From NCBI GenBank assembly GCA_002737705.1, contig NSIM01000012.1, positions 1-52,832 of the forward strand: a stretch of DNA of 52,832 nucleotides, read 5' to 3'. Source of the DNA: Flavobacteriales bacterium. GTDB lineage: Bacteria; Bacteroidota; Bacteroidia; NS11-12g; UBA955. The notes beneath the pieces were generated by a model, which searched no databases, was not told where the DNA came from, and saw only the letters and a program-made list of their open reading frames with translations. A program made the translations under genes and the position numbers. Positions 27,636 through 37,055 of this stretch are shown here, piece after piece; the first letter of the stretch is position 1; each line of letters starts with the position of its first letter.

Positions 27636-28175
27636 TTATTTATTTTTTATTTGTTTAAGTTTATCCCATCGAGAATCTACTTCGTTGGTAGATTCGACAA
27701 TGAGTGATTGTAGTTTTTGAATCATGATTTGATTGCAGGGCTTTTCATCTGATTCGTCACAATTTCGCAAGATAGGCAAAGCCAAAAAACACGATTCAAA
27801 AACTGACTTAGCAATGGATAATTCAAATTCATGGGATTTGAGATAAACCAATTCTGATCCGTCATCCGAATATTCTATATCCAAATTTTCAAGACTGTTT
27901 AAATTGACAAATAATCGGTATTTAGAATCAATCTCCAATGGCAAATCAACCAAACAACGATGGCATTCAACGGTCATAAATCCATTCAATTCCAGGTGAA
28001 GCTGCATCAAATTAACATTTTTTTCAATGTCTACCGATACAAATACATCTGCCTTGAGAACATCCATACTGCCTAACTCTACAAAGAACGATTCGTCAAC
28101 GCGAAATTTCAATAAGTGTTTGCCTTCTTTCAACTTGACAAACTCTATAAGAAGATCCTCCGCTTTATCAAACAT
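27636..28175 (-). CDS. DUF177 / YceD-family protein
   Basis: 179 residues; YceD-family proteins sit before rpmF in most bacteria and are linked to 23S rRNA and ribosome assembly (known for the family, not shown here). The CxxC in TVECHRCLVDLPLEI (~residue 71) is the family motif; a further Cys pair lies near 150-165. ATG 28175. A box-like TAAATTCG is 18 nt upstream. First gene of the rpmF-plsX-fabH run. Confidence 0.9.
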   Translation of the reverse strand: MFDKAEDLLIEFVKLKEGKHLLKFRVDESFFVELGSMDVLKADVFVSVDIEKNVNLMQLHLELNGFMTVECHRCLVDLPLEIDSKYRLFVNLNSLENLDIEYSDDGSELVYLKSHEFELSIAKSVFESCFLALPILRNCDESDEKPCNQIMIQKLQSLIVESTNEVDSRWDKLKQIKNK

Positions 28176-28251
28176 AGATTTAAAAACGAACTGCGAATTT
28201 ACGTCTTTTTACTTACATTTTTACTCCTTTTTCAAAAAACATACATCGCAT

Positions 28252-28282
28252 AAAAAACCGACGTTACGAATGCCGGTTTTTT
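28252..28282 (-). terminator. Terminator after gldN
   Basis: Stem AAAAAACCG (28252-28260) / CGGTTTTTT (28274-28282), extended by a short inner pairing, 23 nt after the gldN stop in transcription order. The symmetric A/T runs make it possibly bidirectional, but downstream is DUF177 on the same strand, so it should separate the gld operon from DUF177-rpmF-plsX-fabH. Confidence 0.75.
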
Positions 28283-28304
28283 GAAATGATATAGTGAATA
28301 TGCA

Positions 28305-29285
28305 TTAATACTCCCACAAATCGTGTTCAAAAATGAACAAATCATTCTTAACTTCTTCAGCACGCAACAAGTTTCCCAAGAGATCCTGTTTAAATTCAGG
28401 CTTTTGATAGATGTATCTATCATCAAATTCAGATGTCTTAACAATATAACTGTCGAACAAACGATGGTGATTGATATGTTGATCCCAGTTCAAACGCATC
28501 GCATCATTGTATCTATTAAATACTTCAGATTTGGCTAAGGTAGGACGGCAATCATCCATTTTCAACCAGAATGGTTTAACATCATAAGACTGACCCATAA
28601 TCATTTTGGGTTGGATGGGGGCGATACCTATGATAATTGGCTTAAATTCACCATGCTTATAATCAAAAACCCAATCTTCGATAATTTCGAACTTCTGAAT
28701 CAAATTCCAGCTAAAATATTCAGGGAATGAGGTATCAACCAAATCCGAAGGATCATCTGAACCAGGGCGTTGTTTAGAGGTTGTAATAATTTCAGAAGTA
28801 ATACGAATGATATCTTCTGGTGTAATGATGAGATTAAAAGAATCGGTAGCGTATGCACGCAACAACCCTTTGGTCCCAAATTCCCATAAAACCTGAGAGA
28901 TTGGATTCTTAGGCCATGTCCAAGATTTATTCATCTTCTGACGCAAATCAATCACACGCCACACACGTTTACGAAATTTAACATCTGCATTGCGAATATA
29001 TGGACGAGGCATAACAATACCCTGCAAATTGCGAATATTGGTGTCATGGTTCACATATTCAGGCTCGTAATGAGGAACCATTGGGTCGTCATAATGTGTT
29101 CCAATTTTTGGAATCACAATTTCAACATCCTTTTTGGGCTCAACCATACCAGGAGATGATGGTTCCCCTTTTCCACCTTTGGGTGCAGTTTCAGGTGTAG
29201 AACCCCAACCTCCTCCTCCACCCCAGTCTTGGGATTGAAGTCCGGCTGCTGTAAACAATGCGAGGGTTAATAAAATGCGTTTCAT
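28305..29285 (-). CDS. gldN: Gliding motility / type IX secretion protein GldN (PorN)
   Basis: Periplasmic partner of the GldK ring in type IX secretion; 326 residues. Signal peptide ~1-19 (ILLTLALFTAAGLQSQ), then a Gly/Pro-rich linker (~20-50). The body contains VWRVIDLRQKMNKSWTWP and the conserved GIAPIQPKMIMG, both seen in GldN/PorN. The C terminus ends in FEHDLWEY. It follows gldM by 11 nt and is the last gene before the terminator at 28252-28282. Length is normal for the family. Confidence 0.93.
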   Translation of the reverse strand: MKRILLTLALFTAAGLQSQDWGGGGGWGSTPETAPKGGKGEPSSPGMVEPKKDVEIVIPKIGTHYDDPMVPHYEPEYVNHDTNIRNLQGIVMPRPYIRNADVKFRKRVWRVIDLRQKMNKSWTWPKNPISQVLWEFGTKGLLRAYATDSFNLIITPEDIIRITSEIITTSKQRPGSDDPSDLVDTSFPEYFSWNLIQKFEIIEDWVFDYKHGEFKPIIIGIAPIQPKMIMGQSYDVKPFWLKMDDCRPTLAKSEVFNRYNDAMRLNWDQHINHHRLFDSYIVKTSEFDDRYIYQKPEFKQDLLGNLLRAEEVKNDLFIFEHDLWEY

Positions 29286-29296
29286 AGTTGTGTCTA

Positions 29297-30997
29297 TTAT
29301 TGAACTGAGCCACCCACGTTATCGAGGAATTTGGGGGTTTTGTCTGGTCCGATTACTTTAATTTGGTCAAACTGAATCAAATCACCAGGACCTAATAGTT
29401 TCAAGAAGTTTTGAATGGGTGCCAATGATGGGCCATTCACAGTCAAGATTTTAGGACCGTTGGTTCGGCGTCCGATACAAGTGAAACGATAAGACAACAC
29501 ATCGTATTTTACACCATCATAAACAAAGTTGTCTAATGCGGCTAGGCCGTTGGCTTGAACTTTCAATGCAGACAATGAAATGGCTCCACTAAAACCAACA
29601 CTACCCGCTTTAAATGTAGGACGAGGTACGTTGCGAATTTTAAATTTCTTAGACCCCATGGATACAGTTCTACCATCTGGCAATTTTGCAGTTACATTTA
29701 TATAACACTCATTTCCATTTCGAACCGGAACAATTGCATTGAAAGAACCTGGCTTAGCCATTCTCAAAGAAACACTCCCACCCGTTACAGAAACATTCAC
29801 ATTTTTAGGATCAACACCGCCAACAGACACTGAAATAGGATTGGGCAAACCAACATAGATAACATTTAACTCGTCGGCAGAAATAGCTGCTTGGGGAGCA
29901 AATACGCTATATTCAGCTTCGGTTTCGTAATTATCACTGCCATCACCATTTGGCTTGGGTACTTGAATTCCCACTTTGTATTTATTGGTTCCAGGTGAAT
30001 TAGAAGTTACCTTGTATTTACCAATTCCATCTAAAACTTCAATGGGACGTCCGTTGACAGATACGATCATTTGGGCTTTAGAATTATAGGCAGCGAGTAA
30101 AATATTGGCTTCATACATTTGGTTTGTCAACACAGCACTTGTAGCGGCTGATACAACAGGAATCAATTTGTCAAATTTGTAATCGGCCGCGTTAACAGAT
30201 TCAGCCAATGCTTGCAAAACTTCAGCTTCCATTGACCGCGCATCATTTTCTACTTTACTCAACATGGCAAAAACACCAGCCAATGGAGAATGCTCCAAAT
30301 ACATTGAAATCCAGCTATTCTTTTCACCTTCAGAATTTGTGGCATCTTCTGCATACAATGAAGATTTTGCTTCAATGGCTTTCATGCGGACCAACAACAT
30401 TGATTTTGTCTCTGGATTTGACGATAAAATCACATCATTGGATGCTTTTTTCATCACAGCTAGCATTTTTATTCTCGCATCGTTAATTTTTTTCTGCAAT
30501 TCTTTTCCCCTTTTACCATCCTCCTCTACAACTAAATAATGTGCGTGAATTTCCATATTGTCACCTTGGGCCAATTCAGGAAACCCACCTTTAACCAATA
30601 ATCCTTCTGGCGTTTGGTTTCTTCCGAACGATTTATGGTTAAAAACGTCATAAGAAACGCCTTTATAGTCTTTGTCTAATCCACCACTTGAAAGAACCAA
30701 TAAATCAGACTTAGACACATGCAACAATGTAATTAAATCATTGCTGATGCCTTGAATATCTTTACAATATTTCACAGCCACAGCAGCAGCTTTGTTGTCG
30801 GCAGCAGTTTTAGCCAATCCTTTCAGAACATCTGTATTCTTTTGAAGAATATTTAACGTAGAATTGTCCAAGGAATTTTCCATCAAATTAAAAGCTTTGA
30901 TGATTTCTTTCGATACGTTTAATGCCAAAAGCGCTGTCAACACGAGATACATCATGTTGATCATCTTCTGCCTTGCGGATAATTTTCCCCCTGCCAT
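29297..30997 (-). CDS. gldM: Gliding motility / type IX secretion motor protein GldM (PorM)
   Basis: Inner-membrane motor subunit whose periplasmic domains reach the GldK/GldN ring; 566 residues, slightly longer than characterised GldM (~515 from memory). The N terminus GGKLSARQKMINMMYLVL begins one transmembrane helix (~13-33) continuing into a long helical first domain. Later beta domains (~300-566) include IQVPKPNGDGSDNYE and YVGLPNPISVSVGGV. This is the proton-motor partner of GldL, which precedes it by 44 nt. Confidence 0.95.
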   Translation of the reverse strand: MAGGKLSARQKMINMMYLVLTALLALNVSKEIIKAFNLMENSLDNSTLNILQKNTDVLKGLAKTAADNKAAAVAVKYCKDIQGISNDLITLLHVSKSDLLVLSSGGLDKDYKGVSYDVFNHKSFGRNQTPEGLLVKGGFPELAQGDNMEIHAHYLVVEEDGKRGKELQKKINDARIKMLAVMKKASNDVILSSNPETKSMLLVRMKAIEAKSSLYAEDATNSEGEKNSWISMYLEHSPLAGVFAMLSKVENDARSMEAEVLQALAESVNAADYKFDKLIPVVSAATSAVLTNQMYEANILLAAYNSKAQMIVSVNGRPIEVLDGIGKYKVTSNSPGTNKYKVGIQVPKPNGDGSDNYETEAEYSVFAPQAAISADELNVIYVGLPNPISVSVGGVDPKNVNVSVTGGSVSLRMAKPGSFNAIVPVRNGNECYINVTAKLPDGRTVSMGSKKFKIRNVPRPTFKAGSVGFSGAISLSALKVQANGLAALDNFVYDGVKYDVLSYRFTCIGRRTNGPKILTVNGPSLAPIQNFLKLLGPGDLIQFDQIKVIGPDKTPKFLDNVGGSVQ

Positions 30998-31041
30998 ATT
31001 TTATAATTTCTGTGTGAGTTTTGTAAAACTATTCAATTTAA

Positions 31042-31692
31042 TTAGCCTTTGTTGGAGCCCATGGCACCCAACATGTTTCCGTAAATAGAATTTAGGCTAC
31101 TTAAATTACGGTTCAACTTTGCCATTTCTTCTTTGAATTCTCCTGTTGCTACCTCAGTTGCGTTGATATTTACCAATGCGCCTTGCAAACCAGCAGTAAA
31201 ATTACCCAAAGAATCAGAAACCATTGCAGTACTATCAACAATTGAAGACATGTTTTTCGCAGCTTTTGATGTGCTTTCTGTAAATTCATTTGTTGCAACC
31301 GCTGCGTTAGACATATTTGCCATATCTTTAACATTACTGCTTAATGAATTAAACCCTTTTCCCAAACTTTCAATTAGTTCAGGACCTATTTTTGCTTGGG
31401 CCAACATCGTATCCAATTGTTGGGAAACGGATCCAGCTTTTTTGGTGGTGATTTCACCACCTGCCAGTTCGGGATAAACCAATGACCAATCAGGGTCCAT
31501 GTGGACAGGTTCAAATGCAGAAATACAAAAAATTGCCGCCTCGGTTAACAATCCGATAGTAAGCATTGTATCAGCACCTTTCCAGTGCAATATCTTAAAC
31601 AAAGCCCCCACAATTACTATGGCAGCACCCACGCCATAAGTGAAATTCATTTTTGTTTTAAACCCTTTTGATTCAAAGAAACTTTTGTCCAT
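31042..31692 (-). CDS. gldL: Gliding motility / type IX secretion motor protein GldL (PorL)
   Basis: Inner-membrane proton-channel subunit that powers type IX secretion with GldM; 216 residues. Two N-terminal helices: TM1 ~18-36 with K33 and H36 (LFKILHWKG), and TM2 ~43-61 with E51 in LLTEAAIF and E61 at its end. These membrane charges match the K/H and Glu residues I recall as important in Flavobacterium GldL. The rest (~90-216) is a cytoplasmic helical tail. It lies 70 nt after gldK, 44 nt before gldM. Confidence 0.94.
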   Translation of the reverse strand: MDKSFFESKGFKTKMNFTYGVGAAIVIVGALFKILHWKGADTMLTIGLLTEAAIFCISAFEPVHMDPDWSLVYPELAGGEITTKKAGSVSQQLDTMLAQAKIGPELIESLGKGFNSLSSNVKDMANMSNAAVATNEFTESTSKAAKNMSSIVDSTAMVSDSLGNFTAGLQGALVNINATEVATGEFKEEMAKLNRNLSSLNSIYGNMLGAMGSNKG

Positions 31693-31762
31693 GATTGTTG
31701 ATTTCGTTATTTATTATTTGGTTTTTTTTGTTTGAGTTATTGTCAATTTTGATGAAGAAGGA

Positions 31763-33133
31763 TTATTGCCGGTCTTTATTGGAACGTCCAATATAGGTTT
31801 GCACACATCGAAAACCAACATATGATTTACTGGTGTCTTGATATTCAGAAGTTCGTGCGCCATTTTCAATAAAGTAGGCAATATCTTTCCATGATCCCCC
31901 ACGTATTACCTTTCTTTTTTCGTTTATATTGATATTTTTCACTGGAATTTTGCCTTGCATCCCTCTTTCTTTAATAAATTTACTCGACTCACCATTTAAA
32001 TCATGGGCAAAGGCATTGTTCGCTTCATCCCATGAAGTACTGGTCCATTCTGAGACATTGCCAGCCATGTTGTACAACCCAAAATCATTTGGGAAATAAC
32101 TATCCACACGAACAGGGTAAACACCTCCATCTACACCATAATTTCCCCGCAATGGCTTAAAGTTTGCCAAAGGACATCCTTTTGAATTTCTAGCATAGGG
32201 TCCACCCCAAGGGTATTTGTTTCCAATTCTACCTCCCCTGGCGGCATACTCCCATTCATATTCTGATGGCAAGCGAAAATCGTGGGTATTGGGCAAGTAA
32301 CCATTCATTTCCCAGAACGCAGTTTTACGATCGGTTCTCCAACGGCAAAAAGCAAATGCTTGGTGCCAAGTGACCCCTACTACTGGATACTCATCGTATT
32401 TCGGGTGGTGAAAATACACCTGGGCCATAGGTTCATTATAAGAATAGGTAAAATCTCTTACCCAACAAAGTGTATCAGGATAAACCAATACATCTTCATT
32501 GCGCATAAATTTACTGCGGTTCATCGCAGCATATTTTAATTGATCTTCGGCGGCTGCTGTTGCGAAATCAGTCCATTGAAAATGAAAAATCAACTTTCGG
32601 GTATCTATTTGATGCTTGCCCTGAAAACGTTCATCACCTTGATAATACATATCAGATAATTCTTCTTTGTGCTTTATCCAATCTACTTGACGATATGGGT
32701 TAATCAATCGATTGCCTTCTTCGTCTTCTGGAAAATAATATTCATCATCATCACAAGATATCCTAGCCAATGAATCAATAACATAATTGACAAACTGACG
32801 GTATTCATTGTTTGTAATCTCCGTTTCGTCCATCCAAAACGAAGTGATGGTCATTTGCTTGTTCGGTTCTAAATAAGAATTGAACACATCTTGCCCACCT
32901 TGGCCCGTATGAAAAGTACCAGAAGGTATGTTCACCATTCCTGGAGGCTGCGGGTGAAACCAAGGTCGTCTATCTAAAACACCGGTAAGGTCTCCTGTGT
33001 CGGCAGGGCCGCAAGCGTAAGCCATAACAGTCACTAAAAATGCAGTACTGCGAAGCGTACGATTTCCCAAGAAATTCTTTGCTTTCCGGGTAAATTTGTT
33101 GTTTGTGAATAAATTCATCACTGTATTTTTCAT
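31763..33133 (-). CDS. gldK: Gliding motility / type IX secretion lipoprotein GldK (PorK)
   Basis: Outer-membrane lipoprotein that forms the periplasmic ring with GldN; 456 residues. The signal region has a hydrophobic stretch ending MAYAC (Cys42), an imperfect lipobox. The body is the formylglycine-generating-enzyme (SUMF1) fold: GMVNIPSGTFHTGQ, EITNNEYRQFV, YPVVGVTWHQAFAFCRW, LPSEYEWEYAARGG, FGLYNMAGNVSEWTS and VIRGGSWKD. This fold is structural in GldK. ATG 33133 or ATG 33118 could be used. A promoter lies upstream (33172-33201) and porP 140 nt before it. Confidence 0.94.
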   Translation of the reverse strand: MKNTVMNLFTNNKFTRKAKNFLGNRTLRSTAFLVTVMAYACGPADTGDLTGVLDRRPWFHPQPPGMVNIPSGTFHTGQGGQDVFNSYLEPNKQMTITSFWMDETEITNNEYRQFVNYVIDSLARISCDDDEYYFPEDEEGNRLINPYRQVDWIKHKEELSDMYYQGDERFQGKHQIDTRKLIFHFQWTDFATAAAEDQLKYAAMNRSKFMRNEDVLVYPDTLCWVRDFTYSYNEPMAQVYFHHPKYDEYPVVGVTWHQAFAFCRWRTDRKTAFWEMNGYLPNTHDFRLPSEYEWEYAARGGRIGNKYPWGGPYARNSKGCPLANFKPLRGNYGVDGGVYPVRVDSYFPNDFGLYNMAGNVSEWTSTSWDEANNAFAHDLNGESSKFIKERGMQGKIPVKNININEKRKVIRGGSWKDIAYFIENGARTSEYQDTSKSYVGFRCVQTYIGRSNKDRQ

Positions 33134-33171
33134 TATGCAGTTTTGATAATGCTCTTTTGTTTTAATAATTA

Positions 33172-33201
33172 CAAAAATATGCTAACTATTGACAAATTCA
33201 A
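33172..33201 (-). promoter_or_regulatory. gldKLMN promoter
   Basis: Minus-strand TTG (33199-33201) and TATTTTTG (33172-33179) separated by 19 bases, a full match to the Bacteroidota consensus. The box ends 38 nt before the gldK ATG, so unlike many other genes here the transcript has a real leader, AT-rich and without a Shine-Dalgarno. Confidence 0.6.
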
Positions 33202-33273
33202 CATTTTTATATTTTTGATAGAGTAGAAACGGATAATTCAATACTTTATTCTATATTGGTTAAATGTTATTTA

Positions 33274-34386
33274 TCAATCCCATTCAGATGGCCTTTCCAT
33301 CCAACGTGGGTGACGGTATATTTTTACAGGTCTTTCTGGCAATGTAAACATGAAACAATAATTGACTTGTAGCTCATGTGATCCTGCGGAATTGCGCAAT
33401 ATTTTTGACAAAGTCAAATCGTATGAATACCCAACCCGTAATTTCTGAGCAGATCCAGCACCATTGGCGCCCAATAATGGTGGATAATATCCAAACATTA
33501 CTGAAAGGGCATCTGCACCCAGTCCGTAAAATCTAAAATTTGCGCCTCCAGAAAATAGATCATTCCAAGTAGCCATTCCCTGAACATCAATTTCTGGCTT
33601 GATTATACCCCCTTTACCCATTACCGTCTTAACCAAGAATGCAGGATCTAAAGACAAAGCTGGATTGCCCATAAAATTATTCTGATGGTAACCACCCACA
33701 ATATATAGATGCCTATTTGTAGTGATATTGATGGTTGAATTGGTTCCATAATTAAATGTTTGTGGGGAAATATGGGTAGAGGATATACCCAAATAAGCAC
33801 CGTCTTTAATGTTTGATGTTGAATAATAGATGCCAGCACCCATTGTCGAGCGGGTATCAGAGACATCGCCTGAAGGAATCAATGGATCACCTGGATCGTG
33901 TGCACGAAGTTTGGAACCATCTAGGCCTTTGGTTAAACTAGAAAAATCTATTCCGATTCGAATGGACGAGGCATCAGGTAAAACATAAGCATAAGAAAAT
34001 CCACCTTTTAAATACGTGTTTTTCTCGTAGGCTATTTTGTCGTCAACAAATGAAAAAAAGGCACCTCCATAATTTATTCCTTTATACAGTATAGGTGCAG
34101 AAAAAGCAAAACCTGTTGTTTTGGGTGCAATATTCGTTTTGAGTTTATCGGAAGTAGGCAGTCCACTTTGCGTTTTTAAGCGTTGCGTTTCATCATCATA
34201 ACCCAACCACTGTTGGTGGCTTATCGCATTGATGCAAAATTGATCTGAAGCCCCCGCATACGCAGCATTGTACAATAATTTATTAAAGGTAAAATGGGTA
34301 AACAAAGGATCTGTTTGAGCAGAGACAAAAAAGGGCGCAAGGATGCCAAAGAATGATGCGACTCTAAACACTATTTGTTTGTTCAT
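33274..34386 (-). CDS. PorP/SprF-family type IX secretion outer membrane protein
   Basis: Outer-membrane beta-barrel of the PorP/SprF family, which pairs with the secretion machinery or with large adhesins; 370 residues. Signal peptide ~1-23 (FFGILAPFFVSAQ), then the family start TDPLFTHFTFNKLLYNAAYAG with the conserved P-xY/F-N-x-x-YAG pattern. Repeats such as GGAFFSFVDDKIAYEKN and VGYSYDLTLSKI fit barrel strands. It precedes gldKLMN, matching the porP-porKLMN order in Porphyromonas, but a gap of 140 nt with a promoter separates them. The exact orthology (PorP or SprF) is not decided. Confidence 0.9.
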   Translation of the reverse strand: MNKQIVFRVASFFGILAPFFVSAQTDPLFTHFTFNKLLYNAAYAGASDQFCINAISHQQWLGYDDETQRLKTQSGLPTSDKLKTNIAPKTTGFAFSAPILYKGINYGGAFFSFVDDKIAYEKNTYLKGGFSYAYVLPDASSIRIGIDFSSLTKGLDGSKLRAHDPGDPLIPSGDVSDTRSTMGAGIYYSTSNIKDGAYLGISSTHISPQTFNYGTNSTINITTNRHLYIVGGYHQNNFMGNPALSLDPAFLVKTVMGKGGIIKPEIDVQGMATWNDLFSGGANFRFYGLGADALSVMFGYYPPLLGANGAGSAQKLRVGYSYDLTLSKILRNSAGSHELQVNYCFMFTLPERPVKIYRHPRWMERPSEWD

Positions 34387-34465
34387 ACTTTACGAATAAT
34401 TCAAATCTCTTAGGTAACAAATATGAAGTAAAATTCGCTTACTGCCAAACATTTTTTTCTCACCG

Positions 34466-34482
34466 ACGTCTTTTGTAGACGT
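34466..34482. repeat. Inverted repeat in the porP / response regulator gap
   Basis: Perfect arms ACGTCT (34466-34471) and AGACGT (34477-34482), spacer TTTGT, in the 289-nt divergent intergenic region. It may be an operator or a small hairpin. The rest of the gap is AT-rich with no visible gene. Confidence 0.35.
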
Positions 34483-34675
34483 TTATTAGAACTATGGGGC
34501 TTGTTATATCCTGTTTAAGTATGTAATCATTGGGTTTAAATACGATATTATTGGGGATTTAAAGATATAAAGACACGCTGTGCCTAAATGTTAAATGGTG
34601 GACAACTCGCGCAAAAGTATACGTTGCGAGAAGCATGCAAATTAGTATAATTGTAGTCAGATTTATACACAAAAT

Positions 34676-36031
34676 ATGCCCGAAATATTGGTCATCGACG
34701 ATGAAGCGCCGATACGCGAAACCCTCAAAGAGATTCTAGAATATGAGAAATACACCGTCATTACTGCAGAAGACGGCATTAAAGGTCTGCAATTAATTCA
34801 AAAAAATGAATTTGATGTTGTTCTCTGTGATATAAAAATGCCTGGAATGGATGGGATGGAATTATTGGATAGGGCATTGGCATTAAGGCCAGACTTGCCG
34901 TTCATTATGATATCGGGGCATGGAAATATTGAAATTGCCATCGATGCAACCAAAAAAGGGGCTTATGATTTTATCACAAAACCCCCCGACCTCAATCGTT
35001 TGCTGATTTCTATTCGAAATGCCATTGACCGAAATACGCTGGTAAGTGAAACCAAGGTTCTGAAACGCAAGGTTGCCAAAACGTATGATATCATTGGAGA
35101 AACGCCGGCAATTGAAAAAATCAAGGATACCATTGAAAAAGTTGCTCCTACGGAAGCTCGCGTTTTGATAACCGGTGAAAATGGCACCGGCAAAGAACTG
35201 GTTGCCCGCTGGTTACACGAAAAAAGCCACCGTTCATCCATGCCAATGGTAGAAGTGAATTGCGCCTCAATTCCGACAGAACTAATTGAAAGTGAATTGT
35301 TTGGACATGAAAAAGGCAGTTTTACTTCCGCTATAAAACAGCGAATTGGCAAATTTGAACAGGCCCATGGTGGCACCTTGTTTCTCGATGAAATTGGAGA
35401 CATGAGTCTATCCGCCCAGTCTAAAGTTCTGCGGGCAATTCAAGAAGGTGAAATTAGCCGGGTGGGTGGAGACAAAGAAATTAAAGTAGATGTTCGCATC
35501 ATTACCGCAACAAATAAAAATTTGCTGGAGGAAATTGAGAAAGGCAATTTTCGGATGGATTTATACCACCGCTTGAGTGTAATACTCATTCACGTTCCCA
35601 CACTCAACGAAAGAAAAGAAGACATCGCGCTAATCGCAAATAACTTTTTACAAGAAATTTGTATCGAAAACAATATCCAAGCAAAGTCATTTTCCCCCGA
35701 TGCCTATGATGCTTTGCAAGATGTAAATTGGTCAGGCAATATCCGTGAATTGCGCAATGTGGTTGAGCGATTGGTTATACTTTGTGGTGAAAAAATTACC
35801 GGAGAGGATGTTTATATGTATAGCAATCCTGCCCAACGGGGAGCTGATCCATTTGGTGTTGTAGACGATTATAAAACCCTCCAAAATTTTAGGGATTGGG
35901 CCGAAAAGGTATTCATTGAACGAAAATTGGTTCAAAATGGCTGGAATGTTGCGAAAAGTGCACAAGAAATAGACATTCAACGGAGTCATCTTTACAACAA
36001 AATTGAAAAGTACAACCTAAAAAGACGTTGA
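34676..36031 (+). CDS. NtrC-family response regulator with altered GAFTGA loop
   Basis: Transcription regulator of 451 residues with three domains. Receiver: D8/D9, phospho-acceptor D52 (LCDIKMPGMDG), S80 and K102. AAA+: Walker A GENGTGKE (167-174), Walker B GGTLFLDEIGD, and LFGHEKG followed by GSFTSA (214-219) where sigma-54 activators have GAFTGA. Fis-type helix-turn-helix near the end (WNVAKSAQEIDIQRSHLYNK). No histidine kinase is adjacent, so it is an orphan. It is divergent from porP and 1 nt upstream of the Sua5-type gene. GSFTSA variants are common in Bacteroidota in my memory; whether they still open sigma-54 promoters is uncertain. Confidence 0.92.
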   Translation: MPEILVIDDEAPIRETLKEILEYEKYTVITAEDGIKGLQLIQKNEFDVVLCDIKMPGMDGMELLDRALALRPDLPFIMISGHGNIEIAIDATKKGAYDFITKPPDLNRLLISIRNAIDRNTLVSETKVLKRKVAKTYDIIGETPAIEKIKDTIEKVAPTEARVLITGENGTGKELVARWLHEKSHRSSMPMVEVNCASIPTELIESELFGHEKGSFTSAIKQRIGKFEQAHGGTLFLDEIGDMSLSAQSKVLRAIQEGEISRVGGDKEIKVDVRIITATNKNLLEEIEKGNFRMDLYHRLSVILIHVPTLNERKEDIALIANNFLQEICIENNIQAKSFSPDAYDALQDVNWSGNIRELRNVVERLVILCGEKITGEDVYMYSNPAQRGADPFGVVDDYKTLQNFRDWAEKVFIERKLVQNGWNVAKSAQEIDIQRSHLYNKIEKYNLKRR

Positions 36032-36032
36032 A

Positions 36033-37055
36033 ATGCCCGCCCAAATTGGGATAGACATTGCCATTGCCTCCGCCTTACTCAGACAAGGAAAGTTGGTAGC
36101 CATTCCGACTGAAACCGTATATGGATTGGCAGCAAATGGCTTGGATTTAAAGAGTGTACTGGGCATTTTCGAAGCAAAAAACCGGCCCAGATTCGATCCA
36201 TTAATTTTACATGTTCGGGATATTCCTATGGCCAAAACCTTGGTCAATGAATGGAATGATACGGCTCAAACATTGGCCGAAGCATTTTGGCCTGGACCCC
36301 TAACACTCATTTTGCCAAAATCCGACATGGTGCCAGATTTGGTAACTGCAGGAAATTCAACGGTTGCGATCCGCATACCAAGCCATCCACTCACCCTCGC
36401 ATTGCTTCAATTAATCGAATTCCCCTTGGCAGCTCCCAGTGCGAATCCTTTTTCGTATGTGAGCCCTACCACCGCAAAACATGTGGCCGACCAACTGATA
36501 GATCGTGTAGATTATATTTTGGATGGAGGAGAATGTACGATTGGCATTGAGAGTACAATCTTGGCCATCGAAGGAAAAACGGCGAGGGTACTTCGATTGG
36601 GTGGGCTCAGTATCGAAGCCATTGAAACAGTGTTGGGACAGCCGCTATTGGAAACCTTGCATCAGAATAGCAATCCCCAATCTCCAGGCCAACTAGACCA
36701 TCATTACGCCCCACGTTGTAAACTTATTCCTCTTTATAACAAAGACGAACCCCAACTATCCTGGGCTGAATTATTGAAGAAACCCCTATTCACTTCAGGT
36801 TTTGGTCTTTTACTATTCTCAAAACAAGGGATGGGTGCCGAGGAGGAATTTTACCTCACAAAACTTCAAGTGGCAGGAAAAACCAAGGTTTATATTTTAG
36901 ACGAATTGGGCGATATAGCCAAAGCGGGTGCCAACTTGTTTTCTATACTAAGACTTCTAGACAGCGACGGATGCAAAGAAGTCTATTTTTTTTGGGCACC
37001 AGAAATTGGATTGGGCCGAGCAATCAATGATCGCCTAATGAGGGCATCGTCATAG
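36033..37055 (+). CDS. Sua5-type threonylcarbamoyl-AMP synthase
   Basis: Makes threonylcarbamoyl-AMP for the t6A37 modification of tRNAs reading ANN codons; 340 residues. YrdC domain: IPTETVYGLAANGLD, the KNRPRFDPLI basic motif and AAPSANPFSYVSPTTAKHV. The linker SPGQLDHHYAPRCKLIPL and a C-terminal Sua5 domain show it is the long Sua5 form, not the short TsaC. ATG 36033 starts 1 nt after the regulator's stop, so the pair is co-transcribed. Its partners (TsaB/D/E) are not in the window. Confidence 0.94.
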   Translation: MPAQIGIDIAIASALLRQGKLVAIPTETVYGLAANGLDLKSVLGIFEAKNRPRFDPLILHVRDIPMAKTLVNEWNDTAQTLAEAFWPGPLTLILPKSDMVPDLVTAGNSTVAIRIPSHPLTLALLQLIEFPLAAPSANPFSYVSPTTAKHVADQLIDRVDYILDGGECTIGIESTILAIEGKTARVLRLGGLSIEAIETVLGQPLLETLHQNSNPQSPGQLDHHYAPRCKLIPLYNKDEPQLSWAELLKKPLFTSGFGLLLFSKQGMGAEEEFYLTKLQVAGKTKVYILDELGDIAKAGANLFSILRLLDSDGCKEVYFFWAPEIGLGRAINDRLMRASS

